Shown: positions 34,461 to 46,533 of the stretch, in pieces
Layout: each line of letters starts with the position of its first letter
Numbering within the stretch: position 1 is the first letter of the stretch
From: Ascaphus truei
Lineage: Eukaryota > Chordata > Amphibia > Anura > Ascaphidae
Direction: 5' to 3'
Assembly: GCA_036426205.1 (NCBI GenBank)
Contig: CM071586.1
Coordinates: 11,327,768 to 11,391,767, forward strand
DNA: 64,000 nt
The notes under the pieces: model-generated
Seen by the model: only the letters and a program-made list of their open reading frames with translations
Told to the model about the DNA's origin: nothing
Database searches by the model: none
Position numbers and translations under genes: made by a program

Positions 34461-35700
34461 TAGAAGGGGAGCTAGAAAAGACTGCTGACACTAGGTGTGA
34501 ATGGGGTGTGGAGGGCGGGCTGTGGAAACACTGGTCCCGGGCCACAGGGAAGCTGCCTGTGTCTCTGGTGATTGGGTGTGTAGCTTTGCAGCCTAGTATA
34601 GGGAATGGAGGGCTTGGGGCTAGAAAGAGACGAGATGGAGATTATGTGAGGTTGTTAGTGTGTATGTGTATAGCTCACAGCGGGTACCGGAGGGGGGACT
34701 AGATGACCCTCCAGGTCACTGTGACTGATGAAGGTGGGGAGACTTTCACCTCCCTGGGCAAGTGCCAGGTAGGGAGCTGCAGGGAGCTGGAGCAGAGCCT
34801 GTCGCGGACCTGCAGAGCGGCAGCTTCAGGGGGGGAAGAGCCTGAAGAGCCCTTGTTACCCTTGTAGAGGTTATTATGGTGGGATTCATGGGGCTGTATC
34901 AGGGGGCATAGATTATTATCCCGCATTACCTTGGGTGAGGTCCCGGGACTCTGTAGTGCCACTCTTCTGGTCGGGTGGAAGTTGGATCTCAGACAGTGAC
35001 CTCCAGGCTGCTGCATGGTGAGCTGGTAAGACATAGCTCTGTCCCACTGCAACTTAGGGGGGGCCTAATCTTGGGGGCCTCTAGGCAGATGCCTAGTGGG
35101 TAATCCGGCAATGGGATCAATGTGTGTGTGTGTCAGAGTGCCAGTGTGTGTGTGTGTCAGAGTGCCAGTGTGTGTGTGTCAGAGTGCCAGTGTGTGTTTG
35201 TACGTGTGTCACTATGTGTGATACTGACATACACACATAGAGACACAGAGCCGACAACAGATAAAGAAGGGGTAGTATCCACAACGCCCACCTCTATTGC
35301 GCCTAAAAATAAATTTGGCTCCTAAAAATCTGTTGGGCAACTAAGTATTGTATATTTTCGGCAACCGCAGCATTACAGTAGTTGTATGAAGGACAACCGT
35401 GAGTGCACAAATTCCTAAGTGGAAAGTCATAATACTTACACATATGTCTCTCATTTCTGCCAGCCATAGACACTCACCTCCTCTTCAGTAGAGAGTGGAG
35501 TATAGACTAACACTGAGGTGTATACCTGTTTGCTAATTAGATAATTGGTAAGGAACTCATAGCCTTAAAGGAGGGGACACACACCTCTAAATAGCAATGT
35601 AACTAAACAGAACCAGGTGAGACTTACCCCTGTAATGGAATGTATCAGTAACACTATCAGTCTGTCCCTAAATAGAGTATGAAGCTACAGTAGGAACAAT
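34461..35700. other. V2R-A intron 2, unassigned
   Basis: Mixed sequence with no gene recognised. It includes a short tandem array of 'gtgtgtcagagtgccagtgt' units at 35,122-35,200. The rest shows no recognisable features. Confidence 0.4.
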
Positions 35701-35703
35701 ATT

Positions 35704-35848
35704 GGCCTCACATTTATGCAAAACACATACACAATCCCGGCGCTCCTCACAAAGTGGCTGCAATTTATTAGTGACATTTCTACATTTTGATCCGCAGCCT
35801 AATAACAAAGGAGCCGTTTAGTTGCATCTTTGAAACCAAAAGGATCTA
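35704..35848. repeat. Intron 2 direct repeat, copy 2
   Basis: Partner of 32,687-32,850. Confidence 0.8.
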
Positions 35849-35997
35849 CTGAAAGAAATACATGTACGTATTATTATGTTTCACTAAGGACCTTGTGCGC
35901 ACTCACAGTTCTCCTCCGTAATGCTAAGGGAACCTTGTTAATGGCTGAACCTTGATGATGGCAAATACTCTCTTCCCCCTCAAATCTCAGTGACCCT

Positions 35998-36380
35998 CTA
36001 CCCGGAAATAACATAATTAAATAAATAACCACAAACAAGGTCTGGAGGAACAAGGCCGCAGACTTTTATTAAAACATGAGTTAACCTGATTAATGCCAAG
36101 CCGCCTGCCAGAGTCCTTGGATAGAGGCCAAAGGTATACTCAAACCAATGGCCCTTGACTCTCCCCAAACTGGACGCCACTCGGCACGGACAGTTGGCGA
36201 GAGCGGGCCCCATGAGCTTACGTTTAAATGCGCTCAGCACACTCACCACTGTCAGCCACCAATGGGCTTTTCCGATCATGGAGCCTCGCTTGGCAAGGTT
36301 CCACGTACTTAATCCCCCAACTGCCGCAGCTATAAAGGCAGAAATGTGCTTCAAAACGTTGACCCCATTGGGATAACATA
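35998..36380 (-). repeat. Unclassified insertion with 118-codon open frame
   Basis: A CpG-bearing segment absent from the matching position of gene B intron 2. The minus-strand frame contains STWNLAKRGSMIGKAHW but no domain I recognise. It is probably a transposon remnant. Confidence 0.4.
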
Positions 36381-36614
36381 CATGGAGACTTACAGTATCT
36401 CCTTATCTATCATATGTCCTTCATTACCTCTTAAACTGGAGTTTACCTTGACGGGATTCTCAGGCTTGAATAATTTGTTGATCATAAGATGTAACTAAAT
36501 GGCTCCTCTGTACACATGAAGAAGTGACCTCCTGGGGGTCTGAAACTGATGCTCATGTGGCCTCTTATTCCAAGAAAGTCCATTTATAACACACTCATAC
36601 AGTAGCTTTCTTAC

Positions 36615-36906
36615 CTGTGGGTATCTGTACAGTCCCAACATGTGGGCCATTAGGATGGAGCGTGTGGACGCAGATTCGCCAATGACACCTGCTAGAGGCG
36701 GCCCATTGTGACACCGGTAATTGGGGTTGCTTCCTTTTCCTCCCGACAGCATCCCAAATGTCCCCTCAACTGCCCGTCTCATGTCAGTGCAGGTGTCAAG
36801 TATCTGGAAGCCCAGAGTGATGTTGGGGAGAAGATCAGGGTTTGAGTTAATCTGCTCCACTGCAAATGTCATCGCTCGCATGTTCTGATATCTCTGGAAT
36901 TCAAAC
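36615..36906 (-). CDS. V2R gene A exon 2 (ligand-binding domain, N-terminal part)
   Basis: 292 bp with acceptor CTCTAG| and donor CACAG|GTAAG on the minus strand. It joins exon 1 in phase 2 and exon 3 in phase 0. It encodes FEFQRYQNMRAMTFAVEQIN, LPNITLGFQILDTC (with a glycosylation sequon), an NYRCHNGPPLAGVIGESAS stretch and HMLGLYRYPQ. This is the classic start of lobe 1 in class C receptors. Two codons after MLSGG are absent relative to gene B. The frame is intact. Confidence 0.92.
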
Positions 36907-37030
36907 CTAGAGGAAGAAATGTCCCAGGCACAGTGTCTGTTAGTGTCGCACAGACACTCAGACTGTCAATGTCTCATATACACATATACAGAGAGGACAT
37001 CCCCCAGCCGGGCAGCTTCACACGCACATA

Positions 37031-38625
37031 ATGTCTCCTTAGAATGTCAGTATCACACAGGGGAGCGGTTTCATTAGACTGTCATTGTCACACACAGGAG
37101 AGGCGCTCCCTCAGTTTGTCAGTGTCACACACAGGAGAGGCGCTCCCTCAGTTTGTCAGTGTTACACACAGGAGAGGGGCTCCCTCAGTCTGTCAGTGTC
37201 ACACACAGGAGAGGGGCTCCATCAGTCTGTCAGTGTCACACACACAGGAGAGGGGCTCCCTCAGTTTGTCAGTGTCACACACAGCAGAGGCGCTCCCTCA
37301 GTTTGTCAGTGTCACACACAGGAGAGGCGCTCCCTCAGTTTGTCAGTGTCACACACAGGAGAGGCGCTCCCTCAGTTTGTCAGTGTTACACACAGGAGAG
37401 GCGCTCCCTCAGTTTGTCAGTGTTACACACAGGAGAGGGGCTTCCTCAGTATGTCAGTGTTACACACAGGAGAGGGGCTCCCTCAGTCTGTCAGTGTCAC
37501 ACACAGGAGAGGGGCTCCCTCAGTCTGTCAGTGTCACACACAGGAGAGGGGCTCCCTCAGTTTGTCAGTGTCCCACACAGGAAAGGCGCTCCCTCAGTTT
37601 GTCAGTGTCACACACAGGAGAGGCGCTCCCTCAGTTTGTCAGTGTCACACACAGGAGAGGCGCTCCCTCAGTTTGTCAGTGTTACACACAGGAGAGGGGC
37701 TCCCTCAGTCTGTAGTTTCACACACAGGCGAGGGGCTCCTCAGTCTGTCAGTGTCACACGAACAGGAAGGGGCTCCCTCAGTTTGTCAGGTCCCCCAACA
37801 GACAGGAAGGGCGCTCCCTCAGTTTGGTCAGTGTCACACACGAGAGGCGCTCCCAATCGTTTTTTCAGTGTCACACACAGGAAGGAGCGCTCCCTCATTT
37901 GTCAGTGTTACACACAGGATATGGGCACGTGCCCGTCATTTTTCAGTGTTACACACAGGAGAGGGGCTCCCTCAGTTTGTCAGTGTTACACACAGGAGAG
38001 GGCGCTCCGATCGTTTGTCATGTTACACCAGGAGAGGGGTCCCTCAGTTTGTCAGTGTACACACAGGAGAGGGGCTCCCTCAGTTTGTCAGTGTCACACA
38101 CAGGAGAGGGGCTCCCTCAGTTTGTCAGTGATACACACAGGAGAGGGGCTCCCTCAGTTTGTCAGTGATACACACAGGAGAAGGGCTCCCTCAATCTGTC
38201 AATGTCAAACACACTGGCGATGCTCTCCCTCAGTCTGTCAGTGCAACACACACAGGAGAGGTGTTCCCTCAGCTGTCAGTGCCAAACACAGACAGGGAGT
38301 GGGACACCCACAGAGTCTGTCAGTGTCACACACACTGAGGAAGAGGGGCTCCCTCAGTCTGCCAGTGTCACACACACACAGGGAGATGGCTCGCGCCATT
38401 AATGGTCAGTGTCCTACACACAGGAGAGTAGTCTCCCCATCTGTCAGTGTCACACACACAGGAGAGGGGCTCCCTCAGTATGTCAGTGTCACATACACAC
38501 GCAGACACACACACACACAGGGAGAGGGGCTCCCGCATTCATTTAATATCACACACAGGGAGAGGGGCTCCCGCAGTCTTTTAGTACCACACACAGGGAG
38601 AGGGGCTCCCTCAGTCTGTCAGTGT
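37031..38625. repeat. 37-bp minisatellite, V2R-A intron 1
   Basis: About 30-40 units containing 'ctccctcagtttgtcagtg' and 'cacacacaggagagg'. Between 37,085 and 37,720 units are exactly 37 bp and very uniform. From 37,720 onward single-base losses appear in most units. Since 37 is one more than a multiple of three and the unit has no plus-strand stops, long open frames arise that carry no gene. Confidence 0.96.
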
Positions 38626-38902
38626 CACACACACACACACAAACAACACACGCTCACACACCACACACACACACCCACAGTACAACACCGCAGCACACAC
38701 ACCAACACACACAAAAACACACACTACACACCCAACCCACACACACACCCACACACAACACACACACCAACACACACACCACATCTCCCTCATTCTGTCA
38801 GTTTCACACACACATGATAGGCTCCCGGTCCGTTTTTAGTTTTCACCACACACAGAGGGCTCCCCACAGTCTGTCAGTTTACATCCCACACACACCACAC
38901 CA

Positions 38903-38955
<53 letters not shown>

Positions 38956-39060
38956 ACACCCACATCACCACACACCCACCAATCACAACACACACAACAC
39001 ACACACACACACCCACACAACACACAAATCTTTCACTCCTTCAATCTTCATTGTGTAACA
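38626..39060. repeat. (CA)n microsatellite with minisatellite remnants
   Basis: CA-rich DNA with CCA and CAA interruptions and a pure block at about 38,903-38,955. Confidence 0.9.
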
Positions 39061-39317
39061 CACACACAGAGAAGGCTTCCATTGAGTCTGTCAATGCACA
39101 CCACACCACACACTAAGGGCTCCCTCATTCTTCACTTCAGACACACAGGAGACCGCACCCTTGCCTTCATTGTCACACACACCGAGATGGATATGGGCCC
39201 CTCAGTCAGTCATTGTCACCCACACACACAGAGAGAGGACTTTTCTGTCAGTGTCACACACATGAACACAGTTTACCCCCGGTAGCAACAATGAAGTAAC
39301 ATTAATTTCAAACTTAC

Positions 39318-39579
39318 GTCTGACATTTAAGATCTGCAGTTTGCTTGTGAAAAGGTTTTCGCTGTAGCTTCTGCCCACATGAATCGAAAAGGTCCCCCTA
39401 TAATAACGTTTCCAGACAGCTCAGATATTCATTAATGTTTTCCACCTGACAGAAGGCAGCCTCTCCCTGACTCCAAGCACATACACCTTCCACAGCTAAT
39501 GTGCATAAACCCCACATTATAACGGGGAACAATCTTCAATTCTGTATATAACAAAAATCCGTCTTTGTCTGGGAATCAT
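39318..39579 (-). pseudogene. V2R gene A exon 1, disrupted by single-base indels
   Basis: Aligns over its whole length with exon 1 of genes B and C, including the start codon (39,579) and the donor GAC|GTAAG. It measures 262 bp instead of 266 and contains at least four one-base gains or losses, so the signal peptide and GDVIIGG region fall into different frames. Neighbouring minisatellite units show the same indel noise, so these lesions may be sequencing errors rather than true pseudogenisation. If they are corrected, gene A would encode about 885 residues. Confidence 0.8.
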
Positions 39580-39589
39580 TACGGGAGAG

Positions 39590-40778
39590 AAGTTCCCTCA
39601 GACTGTCAGTCCTCACACACACAGGAGAGGGCTCCCTCAGTCTGTCAGTGTCACCACACAGAGAGTGGCTCCCTCAGTCTCTGTCAGTGTCCACACACCA
39701 GGGAGGGGCTCCCTCAGTCTGTCAGTGTCACACACACAGGGAGAAGGGGCTCCCTCAGTCTGTCATGTCCACACACACCGGGATAAGGCTCCCTCATCTG
39801 TCCAGTGTTACACACACAGGGAGAAGGCGTCCCTCAGTCTTCATGGTCACACACACACCCAGGGAGAGAGGTTCCCTCATCTGTCAGTCTCACAGACACA
39901 GGAGAGGGCTCCCCGTCTGGTCATATCACCACCAAACAGGAGAGAGGTTTCCCTCAAGTCCTATCAGTGGCACACACACAGGAGAGGGCTCCCTCAGTCT
40001 GTTCAGTGTCCACACACCAGGGAGAGGGCTCCCTCAGTCTGTCAGTGTTCAACACACAGGAGAGGTCTCCCTCAGTCTGTCAGTGTCCCCACACACACAC
40101 GGGGAGAGGTTCCCTCAGTCGTTCCAGTCTCACAGACACAGGAGAGGGCTCCCTCAGTCTGTCATATCACACACACCATGAGAGGGGCTCCTCATCTGTC
40201 AGTCTCACACACACAGGAGGGGGCTCCCTCAGTGTGGTCAGTGTCACACACACGGAGAGAAGTTCCCTCGTCTGTTAGTGTCCACACAACAGGGAGAGGG
40301 GCTCCTCAGTCTGTCAGTGTCATACACAGGGAGAGGGGCGCCCTCAGTCTGTCAGTGTCACACACACAGGAGGGGCTCCATCTCTGTCCAGTTTCACACC
40401 AGGGAAAGGGGCTCCCTCAGTCTGTCATGTCACACACAAAGGGAGAGGGGCTCCCTCAGTCTGTCAGTGTCACACACACAGGAGAGGAGTTCCCCTCAGT
40501 CTGTCGATGTCACCCACCACAGGAAGGGTCTCCCTCAGTCTGTCAGTGTCACACACACACACACACCACATACACACACACGCACGCACGCACGCAACGC
40601 ACGCACGCACACACACACACACCCAACACACAACACCACACACACAAGGGCTCCCTCATTCTGTCATTTCACACCAAACAGGAGATATTTCCCTCAGTCT
40701 ATCAGTGGCACACACACAGAGGGGCTCCCTCATCTTCAGTGTCACACACACAGAAGGGGTTCCCTTAGTCTGTCTGTG

Positions 40779-40833
<55 letters not shown>

Positions 40834-41010
40834 GGGAGAGGGGCTCCCTCAGTCTGTCAGTGTCACACACACAGGGAGATGGGTTCCCTCAGTCTGTCAG
40901 TGTCACACACACAGGGCGAGGGGTACCCTCAGTCTGTCAGTGTCACACACACACAGGGAGAAGGGCTCCCTTGGTCTGTCACTGTCACACACACAGTGTC
41001 CCCTCAGTCT
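39590..41010. repeat. 37-40 bp minisatellite, 5' of V2R-A exon 1
   Basis: Long array of the 'ctgtcagtgtcacacacac' unit with CA/CGCA blocks at 40,550-40,650 and 40,782-40,833. It separates exon 1 from the putative promoter by about 1.4 kb. Much of 39,600-40,450 is indel-noisy. Confidence 0.95.
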
Positions 41011-41048
41011 ATTAATGTCACACAGGCAGGAAATGGACTCTCACTCCG

Positions 41049-41112
41049 TTTTTATAAGTTGTGTAGGTGTCCTGGGAATACAGATATTAATTACACCCTC
41101 TCTCATTAATTA
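41049..41112 (-). promoter_or_regulatory. Putative V2R-A promoter: TATA-like box and two TTAATTA sites
   Basis: TATAAAAA on the minus strand at 41,049-41,056 and TTAATTA at 41,087-41,093 and 41,106-41,112. The order and spacing are as in genes B and C. The box is about 1.47 kb from the ATG because of the minisatellite. Confidence 0.55.
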
Positions 41113-41368
41113 TCTTATCAAGAAATTGACAGCACCCTGGGAATCAGGGCTAATTCCAAATATACATCTCTTTTTCATTCTCAAACATTTCCACAAGGGA
41201 CAAATGACAGCAGCTGATGTCCCTAGTAATGAGAGGAATCACTATATGTTGTTGAAGAAGCATTATATGTACAGATTAGAAAAAGTTCTAGCAATTATAT
41301 GGAAGTATAGGGAGCAGTTTTGGGTGCAATAGGAGAAATTTAGGGGCAACAGGAGAAGTTATAGCCTG

Positions 41369-43027
41369 TCACGAGAGACCAGGTACTTACTGTACACCTT
41401 TTTTGCCAGGATCATTCACTGAGCAAAACAAGATAGTAAAACAAATTGTCATTTATTTCATAGAAACAGACATACACACAGCGAATTACAAAATACAGAA
41501 GAAAACACACTTACTGAGAGTCTGGGCTAAAAAAGTAGACTTTCCTAGTTAAAAGAGAACAGAAAACAAGGTCTTTAGGTTGACCGAGACTTGACCCGAA
41601 ATGTCCTGGAACTCAAATCGGCATGAAGTTCCAGACGCTACCGCTCTCTTTCTTTTGGAGATGCCGAAATCCCTTGACCAGGAGATAGTACCAAATGTCC
41701 TGGAACTGTTTTCGGCTTGCAATGACCGCCATGTTCTATTCTCAGAACTAGGCCCCGAAAAATGGGACTTAGAAAATATTTTGCCTTGGAATTTCGAAAT
41801 CCGGCTCGCTGCTATTTCTCCTAGAGCATCTTTTGGTCGTTTCAAATTTAACACGTCTGTTCTTGTGCTTAGAATCTCTCGTACGGATTGGCTGAGGCAT
41901 CCTTATAGTATTTCAGAGTTCATTCATGAAATACGGCAGCCAACCCGAGAGTGGGAAGAATCAACCTATCAGACCGCAGCTAGTCTATCTAAGCCGGACA
42001 TGCATGGATTCACATTCTGACAAGGGCATGCGCCAACCTGGCACCTCTTCCACTTGTCAGTCAGAAGCCACCCGCTGTATTAGGCTAATCCCAGTCTGGT
42101 CTGGGGCAAATGGTGGTCCAATGACTTCCATTCATCCCAGGATGTGAGTACTTGAGCCTAACTCCGGTACCCAAATGGCTTTCACACCTTGGCAACCTCT
42201 GAGGCTTTCATGTCCTGGACCAGAGTAGACTTTTTGGCACCAAGCTTGGTAGCCACATGGTCTCTCGGAACCGTGGACCTGGAAGTCCCCAGCTCATATA
42301 CTGTACTGTGCACAAGTGTTATACACTTTAAAAATACCTTTTTAATCAAATATGCTTTACACTTTTATACTGTCTAAGTCTTTTGATTATGAGGGATAGA
42401 ATGAGAATCTGTACTTTTATTCCCACTAGCCATATCCCCCACACACTGCAAACCTGACTTAGACTTTTAAAGTCCTCACAGCCTTATGTATAGCTGGAGC
42501 ACCCCCAGAACCTCTATACCAGGTTCTGGGTGATCAGGGCATTAACTGGGCATCCCCCCTTATACTTGGGACCCCTTTACTGTTTCAGGGATAGCTTGCA
42601 CCCCCATGCCCCATTTACCTTTCTGGGCTGTGCAGAAGCAGGAAGTTCAAACGGTGAGTCGCGCAAGAGTTTTCAGAGCAAGATTTTGACCAGACCATTG
42701 TGCTATACAGTATGTATCCTGGATTCCGACCTGATTCCCGGGTACATTTTTGGGGTATCCAGCAAATCTGGACCAGGACTACCTAGTCTCAATCTGGCAA
42801 GGCTTTCTCCGCAAAACCCACCCTGAAACTCATAGCCAAACAATCTCTGCTGGCACTCCGGGAAAGGTAAAACACAGAACATTCTCTATTGTCGCATTAT
42901 TTTTACACAATGCTTTGACAACACTGGGCTCAAGAGCTGACACTCCTGAACCCCAATACATGGATCAGAGGTAACCAAGTGGGCTTAACCTTTATGGTGA
43001 CCCTGGTTACGCCCTCACTGTCGCATT
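41369..43027 (+). mobile_element. Full-length TGTCAC-family element
   Basis: Starts TGTCACGAGAGACCAGG and ends near GCCCTCACTGTCGCA, about 1.65 kb. It is inserted into the 34-bp minisatellite: 'ttatag' precedes the left end (plus two bases) and follows the right end. No transposase frame is seen. Confidence 0.8.
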
Positions 43028-43300
43028 ATAGAGAGAGGTAATATGGAATAAATAGGAGGAGTTATAAGGAGCAGTGCAGTTACATGGGGTAATAGGAGGA
43101 GTTATAGGGGGCAGGTATATGGGGTAATAGGAGGACTGATAGGGATAGGTTATATGGAGCAATAAGGGGAGCTATAGTGACTGTTTATATTAAATAATTG
43201 GAAGAGTTATAGGGATCGGTTATATGGAGAAATCAGAGGTGTTATAAGAAAAATGTATGGAGAAATTAGAGGAGTTATAGAGCAGAGTTACATGGGGGAT
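43028..43300. repeat. ~34 bp minisatellite
   Basis: Units of 'ggttatatggggtaatagg' plus 'aggagttataggga', continuing the array at 41,270-41,360 that the transposon interrupted. Confidence 0.85.
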
Positions 43301-43486
43301 GAGGATAGATGGGAAGGGCATGTAACAAGTTATATCCAAATTTGCACCATAATATACACAAAAAAACATATTTTCTGCAACCACTTGATTAACATGATTT
43401 TTTTAAAGTATGTTGCATTATGGGAAATGAATAGAAGAGATAGAAAAGGGAGCAGAGCACAATGATCATTTAGGGCACTTTAGGGC

Positions 43487-43812
43487 TTTGCAGACGGCTG
43501 CCCGATTTGGTAGCCTTGAAGGCACAGGCCACCATGATGGGTTTAACCAAAATGCAGGAGACATAGAGGGCAAAGACCACACCGAATGCAGCCTGGCACT
43601 GAAGACTTTTCTCAGATAATCAATCAAAGAAAAAGAGCCGAGGAGTCAGAAGAGGGACACTAGGAGAAGACAATTTAGAGAGTAGTTGTTGGCTCTCACA
43701 ATGGGAGCAGTCTTGTAACTCATGGAAAGACCCTTGATTGAAATGGGAATCATGGAAGAAAAGACACTGGAAGCAGCCAATGAGGCACCCACTGGCCCTT
43801 CATAGGAGAGGT
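43487..43812 (-). pseudogene. V2R transmembrane-exon remnant (TM1-TM3)
   Basis: The minus-strand translation gives KYLSYEGPVGASLAASSVFSSMIPI and PIVRANNYSLNCLLLVSLF, the TM1-TM2 region. A frameshift near 43,615-43,640 is followed by a second frame with EKSLQCQAAFGVVFALYVSC and VACAFKATKSGSRL, the TM3 region. The nine-cysteine part and everything after intracellular loop 2 are missing. It differs clearly from exon 6 of genes A and B, so it is the relic of another V2R lineage. A short transposon abuts its 5' side at 43,815. Confidence 0.85.
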
Positions 43813-43814
43813 AC

Positions 43815-44062
43815 TTGTCACGGATGACCAGAAATTTTAACAAATTTATACCAGGATTATTCATTAGACAAAACACAGTAGTTGAATAAAATTAGATTTA
43901 TTCAGGTAAACCCACGTACACACAGTGAAATACAAGATACAGGAAATATATACACTTACTGTGGCGCTTTGGAGTGAAATCTGGGCTAAAATTCTTTGGA
44001 AGGTTTACCCTGATCGGGAAATCTTTATTGATGGCCTGGTTACGCAATCTCACCATCACACC
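43815..44062 (+). mobile_element. Short (~247 bp) deletion derivative of TGTCAC-family element
   Basis: Begins TTGTCACGGATGACC and ends GGTTACGCAATCTCACCATCACA, keeping both ends but almost no interior. This MITE-like structure confirms the family's termini. It interrupts the V2R remnant. Confidence 0.7.
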
Positions 44063-44289
44063 TTCCCCCTCAAGATGAAGGCTCGGTGGCAATCACCCCA
44101 TCCGTTGACTCCACCAGCCTGGTACTGGCTCACAGGAAATATCCTATCGGGAAAGTCCATCAGCATTTCTATGCTCGCTGCCTTTCTTGTGTTGAATAGT
44201 AAAGTCAAATTCTTGCAAGGCAAGACTGCAGCGAAGTAGGTTGCCATTCTCCCCCGACAACCTTTGTAACCAACTTGGGGCCTCATGCA

Positions 44290-44900
44290 GTAAAGGAATT
44301 TGCAAAAAAAAATTGCCAGAATTTTTAAATTGTCATTTTTGGCAGCGTTGCTATCACGGTATACAGAAAGACCCGAATTCCAGTGATAGTAACATTTGCA
44401 GAAATGGCGGGTAGCCGGCGGCGATAGGATCTGCCCTCCAAAAAGGCCTTACCCAGGAATTTTTTTTTCATTTCAATTTGAATACAAGAGTAGATGAGCA
44501 GGGGGTCTCCGGAGCAGAACCACGTTGGTTTCAGGTTCGGGGACCCCTGCTTCCCGAGATATAGGCCCCGTTATGGGGTGTTGGTATCTCCTATGAATTG
44601 GACGTGGGACATTTAAATGCATAGGAGGAACCCGCACCCCATGACGGGGCCTGGATCTCTGAAAGCTGGGGATCCCCAGACCTGAAACCAACGTGGTTCT
44701 GCTCTGGAGACCCCCTGCTCATCTACACTAGTATTAAAACACAAATTTAAATAATTTAAATAATTTAAAAATTCATTACAATAGCGGCTATCTGCTATTG
44801 TAATGAAGCTGCTTAATTGTAATTTTTATTAACAGTTTGTGGGAGCAGGGGGTCTCCTGAGCTGAACTGATTTCAGCCTCGGGACCCCCTGCTTACCGAG
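44290..44900. repeat. Foldback element
   Basis: The arm at about 44,497-44,590 ('gagcagggggtctccggagc' onward) is the reverse complement of about 44,625-44,723. A third partial arm lies at 44,848-44,895. The central loop is short, so the block can form a long hairpin. No ORF. Confidence 0.8.
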
Positions 44901-46130
44901 TTACCCTGTCTTCTATCTCTGAGCATTTCCAATACTTGGACAATCAGATTGCTTCCCTGACTCAAAGTCTGGCAACAGTTTCTCTACATGGGGATGAGGA
45001 TCAATCCCAATCCAGAATTGTTAGGTCTGCTACTCTGTCTGTTCCTTCCCCTGAAGCTTCTCGAGAGAGAGAGAGAGCCACGTCTCCCCACGTCTCCCCA
45101 TCCCAAGGATGCCGAGGTTCCTCAACCAATGTGACATACAGTTCAAATTACAGTGGCGTCCGACCTGAGTCTAAAACGGCTATATTCGCGGCTCTCAGAT
45201 AATCCCTGTTAGGTGCGTTTTTTGTTTTTTTGCCCGGACTGAACTGCGTTATTTTAGCGCTCGTGATATTAGCATTTTATTCTCGATGTCTGCAATACTG
45301 TAATGCCGTGTAAAAACTCAGGGGGGCGTTTGTGAGCTGTTGTCTTGGAAGTCTAATACCTTCGCGGTTCAACCTACGTCAGTACACAGTCTGTGTGTGC
45401 GCGTGCAGTAATTGTAAATTTGCATATTTAAAGTATACATGCATTTGCAGTGCGGTGCTGTACTGTGCAGTATGTCTCATTTGAAAATTGTTGAAACGCA
45501 TAGGCATGTACAGTACTGTAACAGTGTCACATTTCGGCATATACAGCGCTCTCCCCTCTCTTAGGATTATTAACTGCACTGCAGGGTATTTCAACTTCTT
45601 ATCTTCTCTACAATGCAGTACATCTCTCCCATACCATTCCTTTGAACGTGTGTCTGGTTTCAATCACATTCCTGCTTGACAGCAGGTGATTACTACGCAT
45701 GCGCCTGTAACTTCGCCCACCACTGCTTGCTTGCTTGAGTGAGGGACCAAATTTTTTTTTTCTTTCTTATTCTAACTCCTTTTTCTCCACAAGCCTGCAA
45801 AAGCCATCTTGATACTGTATTACAATATCCAATCTGTACTGTAGCTTTTGACTGCGACCCTGTGCGTTTGACTGCACATGGTTGATTTGTGTGCTTTTTA
45901 CTGTACGTACTGAAATTATAGTACAGTATGTCATTATCTTTGAACTTCATGCAGCTGTACCCTGTAGCCCCCTCCCCCATGAACACACACAAGGTTAGCT
46001 CAAGGATTTGAAATTCCACGGAGTCATTCATTTTCTGAATCTTGACATTGTGTTCTTAGTCCGTCCATAGCCGAGCTACAAAGCCTCACTGCGCCTGCGT
46101 ATATATATATATTACAAAGACAACACAAAA
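44901..46130. other. Unassigned; one 88-codon fragment
   Basis: A plus-strand frame at 44,936-45,202 reads DNQIASLTQSLATVSLHGDE then a Ser/Pro/Arg-rich part. It may be a retroelement gag-like remnant, but nothing diagnostic is seen. The remainder is A/T-rich non-coding sequence with CpG-bearing repeat-like text. Confidence 0.35.
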
Positions 46131-46530
46131 ATTAAGTAGCGCTAAGGAGGATATAAAAAAACACTAATAGATTACTAAATTATAATAACATATTAAAATA
46201 TAAAAAATTAAATTACCACAATTTAACCTAATAATATCTACAAACAATAAATGTTCCACTCTAACAGAAAAAAATCCATAGAGATGTATAATCCCAATTG
46301 AAGATCCAGGGAGCGTCTTTGCACCTTTAAAGAGAGTGGTATAGCCAACCAGTTTTTGGATTTATGGACAAAAAAAAAACAAAAGTGCAAGCTCCATAGC
46401 ACGTAACTGAGTAAAAAATAATGTACATTTATTTAAAAAATCAGCAACCCATAAGAATGTGCACTTACAGGATTTTAAACAGAACCATTCGTGGGAGAGA
46501 AATCTCTATTGTGGTCATCTGAGATGGTCG
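46131..46530. repeat. A/T-rich element terminus
   Basis: Text such as 'aaaagtgcaagctccatagc' resembles 10,215-10,260 and the 56,170-56,240 block, so this is probably a PLE-type terminal fragment. No gene. Confidence 0.35.
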
Positions 46531-46533
46531 GGG

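Noticed and set aside
33466..34545. 359-codon Ser/Pro/His-rich minus-strand frame
   Set aside because: Read-through of the complement of the polypurine tract; composition alone explains it.
37031..38180. CRISPR-like array of regular 37-bp repeats
   Set aside because: Repeats are directly adjacent with no unique spacers, in vertebrate DNA.
37153..38817. 554-codon open frame
   Set aside because: It is translated minisatellite, CA repeat and flanks. All three frames are open because the 37-bp unit lacks stops. No domain or splice context.
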